Assembly: GCA_035457345.1 (NCBI GenBank)
Contig: DATIBT010000009.1
Coordinates: forward strand, 1-39,482
Length of the DNA: 39,482 bases
Direction of reading: 5' to 3'
Source: DASTDY01 sp035457345
GTDB lineage: Bacteria; Patescibacteriota; Saccharimonadia; Saccharimonadales; EFPC-124
This document shows, in pieces, positions 7,283-16,200 of this stretch. The position numbers and the translations under genes were made by a program. The notes beneath the pieces were generated by a model. That model saw nothing but the letters and a program-made list of their open reading frames with translations, was not told the DNA's origin and searched no databases. The stretch's first letter is position 1. The number at the start of each line of letters is the position of its first letter.

Positions 7283-7357
7283 GCGGGTCTCCATAATAAA
7301 CTACCAGGCAGCCCCGGCAGCGGTTAATCATTAGCACTATTGTACACAAAATTGCGC

Positions 7358-7711
7358 TTACGTGCTTGCCATGCTCACATTCGTCATCCAAACCCAAAGC
7401 CGAGTTTTTTGCCGGCGGAGGTGCTCCGGAACATATGTCGGACGAGACGTAGCGGCAGGCTTGTATCCGTACACGCGGTTTACTATATCACTCAAAGCCT
7501 CTTTGCGCGCAATCACCCGGCCGTGGTCATATGCGGCACGACGAATGGGATCTGACAACGTTTCGTAGGCACGATTGATAGCTACCATCATGTACGGATC
7601 GCCATTCACATCGGGATGATATTTTTTACAGAGTAGGTAATAGACACGCTTAATAGTCGCCTGGTCGGCGCGCTCGTCGAGGCCAAATAGCTTATAAAAA
7701 TCGCTATTCAT
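7358..7711 (-). CDS. J-domain (DnaJ-like) protein
   Basis: Residues 3-65 are a J domain: DFYKLFGLDERADQATIKRVYYLLCKKYHPDVNGD with the HPD tripeptide that stimulates Hsp70 ATPase, then YETLSDPIRRAAYD. There is no Gly/Phe region, zinc finger or client-binding domain, so it is a short J-protein (117 aa) rather than DnaJ itself. The C-terminal 45 residues are basic and unassigned. ATG 7711 lies 6 nt after TATATT, making it a probable leaderless gene. Confidence 0.88.
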   Translation of the reverse strand: MNSDFYKLFGLDERADQATIKRVYYLLCKKYHPDVNGDPYMMVAINRAYETLSDPIRRAAYDHGRVIARKEALSDIVNRVYGYKPAATSRPTYVPEHLRRQKTRLWVWMTNVSMAST

Positions 7712-7717
7712 ATCTTG

Positions 7718-7723
7718 AATATA
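7718..7723 (-). promoter_or_regulatory. -10 box TATATT, 6 nt before ATG 7711 (leaderless)
   Basis: The minus strand reads TATATT-CAAGAT-ATG, the same geometry as at 2680 and 4197. No ribosome site is present. Confidence 0.65.
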
Positions 7724-7757
7724 CGCCTACTGCACTTATTTGGCCATAAATTCTTGT

Positions 7758-8378
7758 CTAAGCTTTGCCGCCGCTATTGAGTATTTCTTTGCCAAGCACT
7801 TCGCCATCTTCACTAATAGTGAACATGTGGACTTCGCCCGTGCCAATCTCGAGCGTATGTACGTCGTCGTCGGCTATCCGCTCGAGGTGTTTTATGAGTG
7901 CCCGGAGCGTATTGCCGTGGCTGGCAATAATAACGTTCTTCCCGGCTTTTAAATCAGTTAAAATGTGTTTTTCAAAATAGGGGACAGCACGGTCATGGAC
8001 ATTTTTAAGCGTTTCACCGTTTGGCACCGGATGATTCCAGGAGCGCCGGATACTATTAAATTCCTCTTCGCCAATGCGCTCTTTCACTTCCCACTTGTTG
8101 AGGCCGGTCAGGTCGCCGTAGTGGCGTTCGTTAAGCGCCTCATGCTCGACGGTTTCGAGTTCTTTGCCTAGGGTGCCGAGGATTTCATCGAGGGTTTGCT
8201 TAGTGCGCGTCTGTTTTGAATGATACCCTTTATGCAGTTCAATATTCTCAAGCACTTTTGCTGCCTCCCGGGCTTCTGCGCGGCCTTGATCGGTCAATGA
8301 GACATCTTGCCAGCCAGTCCATTTGCCAAGTGCGTTCCATTCGCTTTGCCCATGCCGCACTAAAATAAGATATGCCAT
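7758..8378 (-). CDS. gpmA: 2,3-bisphosphoglycerate-dependent phosphoglycerate mutase
   Basis: This glycolytic enzyme interconverts 3- and 2-phosphoglycerate. LVRHGQSEWN holds the phosphorylated His9; WTGWQDVSLTDQG, ALNERHYGDLTGLNK and ASHGNTLRALIKHLE (second catalytic His) are the family signatures. Length 206 is at the short end for dPGM, which is commonly nearer 230-250. The start is set by GAGGA (minus, 8390-8386) 7 nt upstream. It is transcribed divergently from the YdeI gene across a 57-nt gap. Confidence 0.95.
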   Translation of the reverse strand: MAYLILVRHGQSEWNALGKWTGWQDVSLTDQGRAEAREAAKVLENIELHKGYHSKQTRTKQTLDEILGTLGKELETVEHEALNERHYGDLTGLNKWEVKERIGEEEFNSIRRSWNHPVPNGETLKNVHDRAVPYFEKHILTDLKAGKNVIIASHGNTLRALIKHLERIADDDVHTLEIGTGEVHMFTISEDGEVLGKEILNSGGKA

Positions 8379-8385
8379 ATTTTCG

Positions 8386-8420
8386 TCCTCTTAGCAGTAA
8401 TAAGTGTAGGCTGGTATACT
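8386..8420. promoter_or_regulatory. Compact divergent promoter region for gpmA and the YdeI gene
   Basis: The plus strand carries the extended -10 TGGTATACT (8412-8420), 15 nt before ATG 8436. The minus strand carries a TATTAC-type -10 near 8395-8402 and the ribosome site GAGGA (8390-8386). Both promoters fit in 57 nt, so their polymerases probably compete. Confidence 0.5.
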
Positions 8421-8435
8421 TGAAGTCGCAAGACT

Positions 8436-9017
8436 ATGACAGAGATTATTCTTGGTTTGCCAGCAATCGCTTTCGCCACACAAGCCGACTTTGAGCAATG
8501 GCTTGGCAGCCACTTTGCAGACCCGACCGGTATTTGGGTAAAGATAGCCAAAAAGAATACTGGCGTTACCACCGCCACATATGACGAGCTGTTAGATGTC
8601 GCATTATGCTACGGCTGGATCGATGGCCAGGTCAGATCGTACGACGCCACGTATTACCTGCAGCGCTTCACGCCCCGCCGCGCCAAAAGCGTATGGTCGC
8701 TCATAAATACCAAGAAGATTGCAGCGCTCACCAAAGCCGGGCGTATGCAACCATCTGGCATAGCCGCGGTCGAAGCGGCCAAAAGAGACGGGCGTTGGGA
8801 TGCGGCCTATTCCCCACAAAAAGATATGCAGTTGCCAGAAGATTTTGCCGCCGCCCTTCGCGCAAGCCCCAAAGCGCAGGCGTTCTACGAGACGCTGACT
8901 AAAAGCCACAAATTTGCATTTTACTACCGCATACAAGATGCCAAACGCCCAGAAACCCGCAAAGCTCGCATTGAAAAGTTCGTTGGTATGCTAGAGCACG
9001 GCGAAAAGCTGTATTAA
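8436..9017 (+). CDS. YdeI/OmdA family protein
   Basis: The family signature is present: DFEQWLGSHFADPTGIWVKIAKKN, YDELLDVALCYGWIDGQ, RFTPRRAKSVWSLINTKK, and the C-terminal YRIQDAKRPETRKARIEKFV helix. YdeI-like proteins have been linked to protection from bacteriocins or antimicrobial peptides, but the mechanism is unknown. 193 residues, soluble. The short leader after TGGTATACT has no clear ribosome site. Its TAA overlaps the TAA of the convergent NDH-2 gene, the two sharing a TTAA palindrome. A second gene at 30184-30651 carries the same C-terminal helix. Confidence 0.85.
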   Translation: MTEIILGLPAIAFATQADFEQWLGSHFADPTGIWVKIAKKNTGVTTATYDELLDVALCYGWIDGQVRSYDATYYLQRFTPRRAKSVWSLINTKKIAALTKAGRMQPSGIAAVEAAKRDGRWDAAYSPQKDMQLPEDFAAALRASPKAQAFYETLTKSHKFAFYYRIQDAKRPETRKARIEKFVGMLEHGEKLY

Positions 9018-10255
9018 GTTTTGAGCCGGCAAGTGGCGCAATCGGTGACCTCACTGCGGTCGGCAGTCCAAACGGTCAACGCCATAAAGAAGGGCATGAC
9101 GTCCCAGTAACCCAAAAAATCAGCCGCGCGGCGGATCCACCAAGCAAGCAGGCCAGTTATAACAAGCTGCTTATATTCCACCAGCGCCCAATGTTCGCCC
9201 ACTGGAATAACCACGGACGGGCCTTTCCCAATGGGGATGAATGGAATAGGGTGTGGACCTTTGTTTGGTTTTGGCAGTTTGCCGTCGGCGAGGCGGATAA
9301 AGTGTTTGGCAAGAAATACACCATCAGATACCGCCACCTCGGCGAGACCGCTGTATTCGGTGCCTGCATTATCGCCAAGAACATACACGTCTTTTGTGGC
9401 TAGCATGTGGTCGTCCACCACCACTTTATGGCGCTTGTCGAACGTAAAATGCTCGCTATTCTTTTGAAAAAACGGGTGATTGGCAACACCGGCAGTCCAA
9501 ATAGTCGTTTCGGTAGGCAGGGCCTTGCCATCTACCACAAGCGAAGTGGGCGTATCCGCTTGCACAGTTTTGCCAGTCATGACGGTAACGCCGAGCTTCC
9601 GCAAGCGTTTGGCAATCATATCGGAGGCGGTTTCGGTCATACGCGGCAAAATGCGCGGCGCGGCTTCAATGAGGTTAATCTTAATTTTGGTGGGTTTAAT
9701 CCTATGCATCCTGGCGATGCGGCGTAAATAAGAGGTAAGAGACGCCGCGAGCTCAACCCCAGTCGGACCGGCGCCAACCACTGCATACTCTTTTTCTAGC
9801 CTACCGTTTTTAACTAGCTCATCGTGCAAGTGGCTGCGCAGGCGTGCGACTTCTTCCATAGATTTAATACCGTACGAATACTCCTCGAGGCCGGGAATGC
9901 CAAAGTAGCTTGTCACCACGCCAAGGGCGAGCACCAAAGTATCATAGTGATGCGTCTCGCCAGTGGCGGTAGTTATGGTATGTTTCTTGGGGTCAAAAGA
10001 GGTAACTTCTTGCTTAGTGAGCGCTACGCGCGGCACATCGTACAACACAAAATCCATAGGCACAGCAGATTCAATGGCGCTGTGCCCGGTCGCGGTACCG
10101 TACAGGGCAGGGTAATACAAAAAATGGTCGCGGTTGCTAAATAATTGCACGTCAAAGCGGGCATCGTGGCCCAAGTGCCGGGCCATAGAAACGCCAGCAA
10201 ATCCGCCGCCAACGATAATAACTTTTTTGCGCACATCTTTGGTTGTGCTTGTCAT
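9014..10255 (-). CDS. ndh: Type II NADH dehydrogenase (NDH-2)
   Basis: NDH-2 passes electrons from NADH to quinone without pumping protons. The FAD-binding VIIVGGGFAG (12-21), the second nucleotide site AVVGAGPTGVELAASL, TIWTAGVANHPF and VYVLGDNAG are all present. The C-terminus (YKQLVITGLLAWWIRRAADF) is the amphipathic/hydrophobic membrane-binding part. Length 413 is normal. TATAAT lies 11 nt before the ATG, leaving a leader of a few bases. It is divergent from a flavoprotein dehydrogenase/CydB-like pair, which suggests a shared quinone pool. A sulfide:quinone reductase-like role is less likely. Confidence 0.9.
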   Translation of the reverse strand: MTSTTKDVRKKVIIVGGGFAGVSMARHLGHDARFDVQLFSNRDHFLYYPALYGTATGHSAIESAVPMDFVLYDVPRVALTKQEVTSFDPKKHTITTATGETHHYDTLVLALGVVTSYFGIPGLEEYSYGIKSMEEVARLRSHLHDELVKNGRLEKEYAVVGAGPTGVELAASLTSYLRRIARMHRIKPTKIKINLIEAAPRILPRMTETASDMIAKRLRKLGVTVMTGKTVQADTPTSLVVDGKALPTETTIWTAGVANHPFFQKNSEHFTFDKRHKVVVDDHMLATKDVYVLGDNAGTEYSGLAEVAVSDGVFLAKHFIRLADGKLPKPNKGPHPIPFIPIGKGPSVVIPVGEHWALVEYKQLVITGLLAWWIRRAADFLGYWDVMPFFMALTVWTADRSEVTDCATCRLKT

Positions 10256-10266
10256 AATTGCTTATG

Positions 10267-10272
10267 ATTATA
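10267..10272 (-). promoter_or_regulatory. -10 box TATAAT of ndh
   Basis: TATAAT on the minus strand ends 11 nt before ATG 10255, implying a leader of about 4 nt. Confidence 0.65.
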
Positions 10273-10317
10273 CGGTCTATACCCCAGTGTCGCAAGGTGA
10301 ATGCATGGCGTACCGGC

Positions 10318-10354
10318 TTTGCTATACTAGCAGTACCATCCTCGGATGAGGGAG
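10318..10354 (+). promoter_or_regulatory. Promoter and ribosome site of the small gene at 10360
   Basis: TGCTATACT (10320-10328) is an extended -10; GAGGGAG (10348-10354) is a strong ribosome site 5 nt before ATG 10360. Confidence 0.65.
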
Positions 10355-10359
10355 CCAAC

Positions 10360-10530
10360 ATGGCAAGTGCAGTAACCGAAGACTATGGGTTCTTTGCAGA
10401 TCCATACGAGAGTGTCAGGGGCACCAAACACGACCCCGACCTTGAGCACAATGGCAGTCGTCTCAGCGGCCGCGATTACACGCATCCAGCCACGACTAGC
10501 AGGGCTCCGTCACGAACGGGAGGAGGGTGA
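10360..10530 (+). CDS. Small hydrophilic protein, 56 aa
   Basis: ATG 10360 has both a good extended -10 and a GAGGGAG ribosome site, so a real small gene is likely; longer in-frame starts upstream lie before the promoter. The product begins MASAVTEDYGFFADPYE and is charged, with no Cys or membrane segment and a Ser/Thr/Arg/Gly-rich tail suggesting disorder. A strong T-less hairpin follows at 10568-10603. I do not recognise the family. Confidence 0.55.
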   Translation: MASAVTEDYGFFADPYESVRGTKHDPDLEHNGSRLSGRDYTHPATTSRAPSRTGGG

Positions 10531-10567
10531 GCTGACTGCCGTGTAACCGGCATTCAATAAACGAATA

Positions 10568-10603
10568 GGCACGGGGTTGGCAATTGGCGAACAACCCCGT
10601 GCC
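10568..10603 (+). terminator. Perfect 12-bp GC hairpin without T-tract
   Basis: GGCACGGGGTTG (10568-10579) pairs perfectly with CAACCCCGTGCC (10592-10603) around a 12-nt loop. It lies 37 nt after the small gene and 60 nt before the flavoprotein start. It may end the small transcript or shape the flavoprotein leader. It overlaps the ATG at 10577, so that ATG is unlikely to be the real flavoprotein start. Confidence 0.55.
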
Positions 10604-10663
10604 GCTATCCACAACCATATGGCTGTTGCCAACCACCCCATACAAGCAGTAAGCTTAAGCCAT

Positions 10664-12328
10664 ATGGAAGCTTTTTTAACACAGCTCAAAGCCGCTGGTT
10701 TTAAAGGGGATATCGACACCTCACAAGAGTCCCGCGAGTTTTACAGCCACGACGCATCCCTTTTCGAAATCATCCCCGAAGTCATTGTCTTTCCCAAAGA
10801 CGCCGCAGACGTCTGCCTGCTAGTCAGCGAAGCCACTAAGGCAAAAAAGACCATCGCCAACCTGTCACTGACCGGCCGCAGCGCAGGCACCGATATGTCT
10901 GGCGGCGCTATTAACGACTCAATTATTGTTAACTTCCAGAAATACTTCACGGCCATAAACGAAGTGACCCCAGAGACGGGACACGTGCAGCCTGGCGTGT
11001 TTTACCGCGATTTCGAAAAAGCAACGCTCGCCAAAGGTGCGCTCATGCCAAGTTACCCGGCCAGCCGTGATCTCTGTACTGTTGGCGGCATGGTCAACAA
11101 CAATTCGGGCGGTGAGAAGTCGCTTGAATTTGGTAAAACTGAAAACTTTGTGACCGAACTTGAGGTTGTGCTGGCTGACGGCAAAACATACACCATGGGT
11201 CCGCTCAACAAGCAGCAACTCGACGCAAAAATAGCTCAGCAAGATTTCGAAGGCGAAATCTACCGCAAGATGTTCGACCTGCTCGACAAAAACTACGATG
11301 TCATTAAAGCCGCCAAACCCCACGTCACCAAAAACTCAACCGGCTACAACCTATGGGATGTATGGGACCGGGAGACGGGCATATTTGACCTAACAAAAAT
11401 TATTGTTGGCGCGCAGGGTACCCTCGGTTTCACGACCGACATCAAATTCAAGTTAGTGCGCGCACGCCCGCATTCCGGCCTGCTGGTCATGTTCCTGAAA
11501 GATATTGACCGCTTGGGCGAGGTCATTAATAAGGTGCTTGAATCCAAGCCTGCAACGTTCGAATCATTCGACGACGTCACCTTGTGGCTCTCTATTAAAT
11601 TCATGCCGTCATTTCTTAAAATGCTTGGGCCAGTGAAGTTCATTAAGCTGCTTATCAATCTTATTCCGGATGGTTTTATGCTGCTGCACGGCATTCCAAA
11701 GCTTATTTTAATGGTGGAATTTAACGGCGAAACGCGCGAAGAGGTAAGCCAAAAAATCAAGGCCTTGCACAAAGAGCTCAACCTCAAGCACAGTTATTAT
11801 GAAATCAGCGCCACTGAAGAAGACCCCACGGAGGAAAAATCAGAAAAATACTGGCTCATGCGCCGTCAAAGCTTCCAATTATTACGCAAAAAAGTAAAAG
11901 ACAAGCACACCGCGCCATTTATTGACGACCTGGTGGTTAACCCAGAGCATTTGCCAGAATTTTTGCCTCAAATGCGCGTCATCATTAAAAAATATCAGCT
12001 GTTTGCAACTATTGCTGGCCACATGGGCGACGGCAATTTCCATATTATTCCTCTCATGAAAATTGAAGACCCTAAGGAACGTGCCAAGCTTGAGCCTGCA
12101 ATGCGCGAAACCAACGAGCTCGTCTTAAAATACAAGGGCGTTCTCTCTGGCGAGCACAATGACGGCCTGGTGCGTGGCCCTTGGCTTGAACGCGCCTACG
12201 GCAAACAAGTGTACGCGCTGTTCCGCGAGACTAAGACTATTTTTGACCCGCAAAATATCTTCAATCCGCACAAAAAAGCCATGTCAGACTGGGACTACAG
12301 TTTTAAGCACGTGAGGGAGCACTTCTAA
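10664..12328 (+). CDS. FAD-binding dehydrogenase, D-lactate/glycolate dehydrogenase (GlcD/DLD) type
   Basis: Flavoproteins of this family oxidise D-2-hydroxyacids such as D-lactate and pass electrons to quinone or cytochrome. The FAD_binding_4 part has EVIVFPKDAADV, SLTGRSAGTDMSGGA, VQPGVFYRDFE, YPASRDLCTVGGMVNNNSGG and KNSTGYNLWDV. The C-terminal oxidase part has FATIAGHMGDGNFHIIPL and GVLSGEHNDGLVRGPWL with the conserved His pairs. I start at ATG 10664 (MEAFLTQLKAAGFKG, as relatives begin); ATG 10577 and 10619 overlap or abut a strong hairpin. 554 residues. Five nt separate it from the CydB-like membrane gene, so the two are almost certainly co-expressed. Substrate is inferred from family. 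Confidence 0.87.
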   Translation: MEAFLTQLKAAGFKGDIDTSQESREFYSHDASLFEIIPEVIVFPKDAADVCLLVSEATKAKKTIANLSLTGRSAGTDMSGGAINDSIIVNFQKYFTAINEVTPETGHVQPGVFYRDFEKATLAKGALMPSYPASRDLCTVGGMVNNNSGGEKSLEFGKTENFVTELEVVLADGKTYTMGPLNKQQLDAKIAQQDFEGEIYRKMFDLLDKNYDVIKAAKPHVTKNSTGYNLWDVWDRETGIFDLTKIIVGAQGTLGFTTDIKFKLVRARPHSGLLVMFLKDIDRLGEVINKVLESKPATFESFDDVTLWLSIKFMPSFLKMLGPVKFIKLLINLIPDGFMLLHGIPKLILMVEFNGETREEVSQKIKALHKELNLKHSYYEISATEEDPTEEKSEKYWLMRRQSFQLLRKKVKDKHTAPFIDDLVVNPEHLPEFLPQMRVIIKKYQLFATIAGHMGDGNFHIIPLMKIEDPKERAKLEPAMRETNELVLKYKGVLSGEHNDGLVRGPWLERAYGKQVYALFRETKTIFDPQNIFNPHKKAMSDWDYSFKHVREHF

Positions 12329-12333
12329 GGCAT

Positions 12334-13089
12334 ATGTCACCCGAGACAGCGTTGTTTGTCGCCGCAGTGTTCTTCAGTATTTACCTATTGCTGTGCGGCA
12401 TTGAATGCGGAGTAGCACTGGTACGTATGTTCCCACGGCTCAGCACGCAGCCACGCAAGCACATTGATGCACTGCGGCCAACATGGGAGGCCTCGAACGT
12501 ATTTCTTATGCTCGGCATTGCCACCTTCGGTATCTTTTTTGCTAATGCCGTAGAGACTGCCGGACACGTTCTTGCGCCATACCTTAGTGTCATTCTAATC
12601 GCTATGGTAATGCGCGCGGCACTTTTTAGTTACGTCTATTACAGGAAGGTGCCGACGGGCGTAAACCCAGCGAATACAACGTTTGCACTGGTCTGCTTTA
12701 GCGTCCCGCTTCTTTTAGCCTGTTTAGGCTACTACTTACTGAATGGGGCAAACTTTTGGGAACAATCGAACGGCTGGGTGGTTATTGCGGCGGCGCTTAC
12801 CAGCATAGCGGCCATCGGCCTCGCGCCCGCCCTCAGTAGTTACGGCAGTAAGCACTATTGGCTCCTGTCGTGTTTAGTGTATGTGTTTGCCCTTGCACCT
12901 TTAGCCCTGGTGTGGGGTAATATGCCTTATCTCATATATAAAACCATGACCCTCGATGAAGCATTCAGCGCACCAGCAGAAGGTGATCTTATACTTATCA
13001 CGTTACTCTTAAGCATTCCTGTGCTCATACTTGGATTCATACAAGTGGCACACACCTTGCAGCTGCGGTCCAGAAAAACAGCGCACTAG
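12334..13089 (+). CDS. Short CydB-like (cytochrome bd subunit II-like) membrane protein
   Basis: 251 residues with about seven to eight membrane helices. The first half follows the CydB pattern: IYLLLCGIECGVALV (CydB: Y-x-x-x-D-G-F-D-x-G-V-G), then LRPTWEASNVFLMLGIATFGIFFANA (CydB: P-x-W-x-x-N-x-V-W) and MVMRAALFSYVYYRK. GIECG replaces the usual GFDLG, and the protein is about 100 residues short. No CydA, which carries all haems in cytochrome bd, is in the window. The gene starts 5 nt after the flavoprotein dehydrogenase. It could be a membrane anchor or quinone-site partner for that enzyme rather than an oxidase subunit. Relationship seen by eye; function inferred. Confidence 0.65.
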   Translation: MSPETALFVAAVFFSIYLLLCGIECGVALVRMFPRLSTQPRKHIDALRPTWEASNVFLMLGIATFGIFFANAVETAGHVLAPYLSVILIAMVMRAALFSYVYYRKVPTGVNPANTTFALVCFSVPLLLACLGYYLLNGANFWEQSNGWVVIAAALTSIAAIGLAPALSSYGSKHYWLLSCLVYVFALAPLALVWGNMPYLIYKTMTLDEAFSAPAEGDLILITLLLSIPVLILGFIQVAHTLQLRSRKTAH

Positions 13090-13147
13090 CGTGGTGGATA
13101 TGCCAACACCTCACAGTAGTAGCGGGGATATAGTTGGCAAGATAAGG

Positions 13148-13196
13148 TTGACTTACCTGTCTCATACATGTAATAACTTCTTATAAGGTTATTACA
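13148..13196 (+). promoter_or_regulatory. Promoter overlapped by a perfect palindrome upstream of the PQQ-dehydrogenase-like gene
   Basis: TTGACT (13148-13153) and TAATAA (13171-13176) are 17 nt apart and make a plausible promoter. TGTAATAAC (13169-13177) is repeated inverted as GTTATTACA (13188-13196), with CTTATAAG centred between. A 28-bp near-symmetric element over the -10 is typical of a repressor operator; a hairpin is the alternative. Confidence 0.6.
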
Positions 13197-13218
13197 AGAT
13201 AAAGTGAGGATTATTCTA

Positions 13219-16200
13219 GTGCTTGCCCACATTGCCACGCGTCTTAAACGTTCCCTACCAATCGTAGCCGTCATTGGAGTTGTTGGCATAATTATGCTAA
13301 CTACCAGGGCCGATGCTGCGCCGCTGCCAAACACTGGCGCGCCAGCCGGCTTCACGCTCAACAGTGTAGCTACAGGTTTTACCACACCAACCACTGCTGC
13401 CTTTGCCCCTGATGGCCGTATGTTTGTAGCCCAAAAGAATGGCGTGGTGAAGATCGTTAAAAACGGCGCCACGTTGGGCACGCCATTTTACACCACCCCA
13501 AATGTCAATACATACGTCGACCGCGGCTTATTGGGACTAGCGCTCGACCCGAACTTCGCTAGCAATGGGTATGTGTACCTCCTTTACACCTACGATAATA
13601 ACCCTGGCCACGATAATGATTCTAAGACCGGCCGTCTCCTCCGCGTCACCGCCAACGGCGATGTCGCCACGCCTGGCAGCGAAAAAATTATCCTTGGGAC
13701 AACAGTGGGCACGCCAGCCAAACCCTCTTGCGACCAGTATCCAGTGAACACCGATTGTATTCCTGCCGACTACTTCTCGCACGGCCCCGACACCCTCCAA
13801 TTTGGCAGCGATGGTAAGTTGTATGTATCAATAGGCGAATCGGCAAGCTACAACGACGTGGACACTCGCGCCTTCCGCGCCCAGAACCTCGACAGCTACA
13901 GCGGTAAAATGCTGCGCATTAACCCCGCCGACGGCACCGGCCCGGCAGACAACCCGTTCTACGACGGCAATCCAAGCCACATTCGCTCTAAGGTGTACGC
14001 TTACGGTTTCCGTAATCCATTTAGGTTCGCAATCCACCCGACCAACGGCACTGTCGTCATGGGTGATGTAGGATGGGCAACCTGGGAAGAAGTTAACGTA
14101 GTCACCGCAGGCAAAAACTACGGCTGGCCATGCTACGAAGGTAATGAGCAGCAAAACGGCATTCCAGAAGGCACTACTGGCGCCTACAAAGACCTTGCCC
14201 AGTGCCAAAGCCTGTACGCCAATGTACCTGCCAATATGACATTCCCAACGACCGTCTATGAGCATCCGCCAGGGAGCGCCATTGCAGCCGGCATGTTCTA
14301 CACCGGCAACCAGTACCCAGCCCAGTGGCAAAACCGCTTCTTTTACGGTGATTACGCGCGCAACCAAATTTACACACTGCAGCTCGACGCCAATAAAAAC
14401 CTCGTGCCCGGCTCAGTGCAAACATTTGCAAACAACGCCGCAGGTCCCGTTAGCTTCTTCCCAGGGCCGAATGGCGACGTATACTACGTTGGCATCTACA
14501 ACGACGCCATCTTCAAGATTAGCTACAGTACCCAAAACCAACCGCCGAGTGCGCTAGCTGCTGCCGATAAAACATTCGGCCCAAGTCCGCTTGCCGTCAA
14601 TTTCAGCTCGGCCGGCAGCTCAGACCCAGATAACGACCCGCTTACGTACTCGTGGAACTTCGGCGATGGCAGCGCCGTTTCGACCGCTGCAAATCCAGCC
14701 CACACCTACACGCAAAATGGCATTTACACCGCGACCCTTACCGTAAAAGACACCCAAAACCATACCGCTACCTCAACCGTTACCGTGTATGTTGGCCAAG
14801 AGCCGCCAGTCCTGACTATTACCAGCCCCGTTGATGCATCGACTGCAGCTGACGGCCAGGTTATAAACTTTGCCGGCACCGCAACCAACAACGGCCAGCC
14901 AATGCCAGCCGACCAATTACACTGGAAAGTCACTATTCAGCACTGTCCGCTCGACTCGTGTCACGCGCACCAAGTCACTACCGTTGACGGTACGGGCGGA
15001 TCAATCACGTTCCCGGCACACGAAAAGCCCTTCTATATTGAATTCACCCTTACGGCTACAAATGCCGCAGGCTTAAGCGCTACTAAGACGGCCAGCGTGT
15101 TCCCAACTGGCCAGCCAGTGACGCGCTCGGTCCAGTTCGACGGCCTAAACGATTATGCAATCGCCGCCAAACCAGAAGACTTCAAGCTCCAGCAGTTTAC
15201 TGCAGAAGCTTGGGTGAAGACGCTCGCAACCGATGACGGCGGCGCCGAAGTCATTTCCCAGGGCGACAACTGGATGATTCGCCTGACGCCAGAAGGCGGG
15301 GTCGTCTTCGCCTGGGCCACTGGCAATGGCGAGTGGACAGGCGCAGATGTCGATACCGTCAATGTTAAAGATGGTATTTGGCACCACATTGCCGTAACTA
15401 AAACCGCAAGCGCCGTTAAGTTCTACGTGGATGGCAATAAAGTAGGGGAGGCGGAAAACGCGGCGCCCATTGCGTATGTCCTTGGGCCGAACTTGTACGT
15501 CGGCCAACACGGCAACGGCAGTGGCGACTATAACTTCAACGGTGCCATCGATGAACTCCGCGTATGGTCAGCCCCACGCACCGACGCTGAAATTTCCCAG
15601 TACCGCAACACAACACTGCCGGCCGGCGAACTGAGCAAACTGGTTGCATACTATAAAGCAGATGAGGGTAACGGCACCAATGTTGTCGACAACAGTGCCA
15701 ATCAGCTGCACCCGCTCACTCTAGTGAACGGCGCTAACTGGACCGCTGGCGCGCCGATCTCTAGCCCGCCGACCACCCCTACGAACACGCCAATGAACCA
15801 GCTGCAAGACGCCTTCACCGGCACCACCATTGACGCTACAAAATGGTCAACCTTCGGCACCGCCGCACAAACCACGCAAAACGGCACACTGAACGTCGCG
15901 CCAACTGCCAATGCCCCAGGTTACTTCGGTATCGTTTCTAAGCAGAACTACGACCTGACTGGCAGCAGCCTGCTGGCAGATGTCTCACAGACCACTGGCG
16001 CAGGGGCCGCAGAGACTCAGCTCATGGCCGAGCTCGACGCCAACAATCGCGCCGTCATTATGCGCAGCAATAACAACCTTGTTGCTCGCCTAAGCACTAA
16101 CAACGTCAACTCCGATACCTCAGTTGCGTACAATGCAACCAGTATGAAGTGGTGGCGTATTCGCGAAGCAGGCAACACTATTTACTTTGAAACCTCACCA

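Noticed and set aside
10577..10663. ATG 10577 or 10619 as the flavoprotein start
   Set aside because: ATG 10577 lies within the perfect 12-bp hairpin and 10619 has no ribosome site; family N-termini match ATG 10664.
12334..13089. Calling this gene an ordinary cydB
   Set aside because: It is about 100 residues short, has no CydA partner in the window, and its GIECG replaces GFDLG, so a full oxidase subunit is not supported.
13086..13481. 131-codon minus-strand frame before the large secreted protein
   Set aside because: It crosses the promoter and signal peptide of the plus-strand gene and has no coding features of its own.
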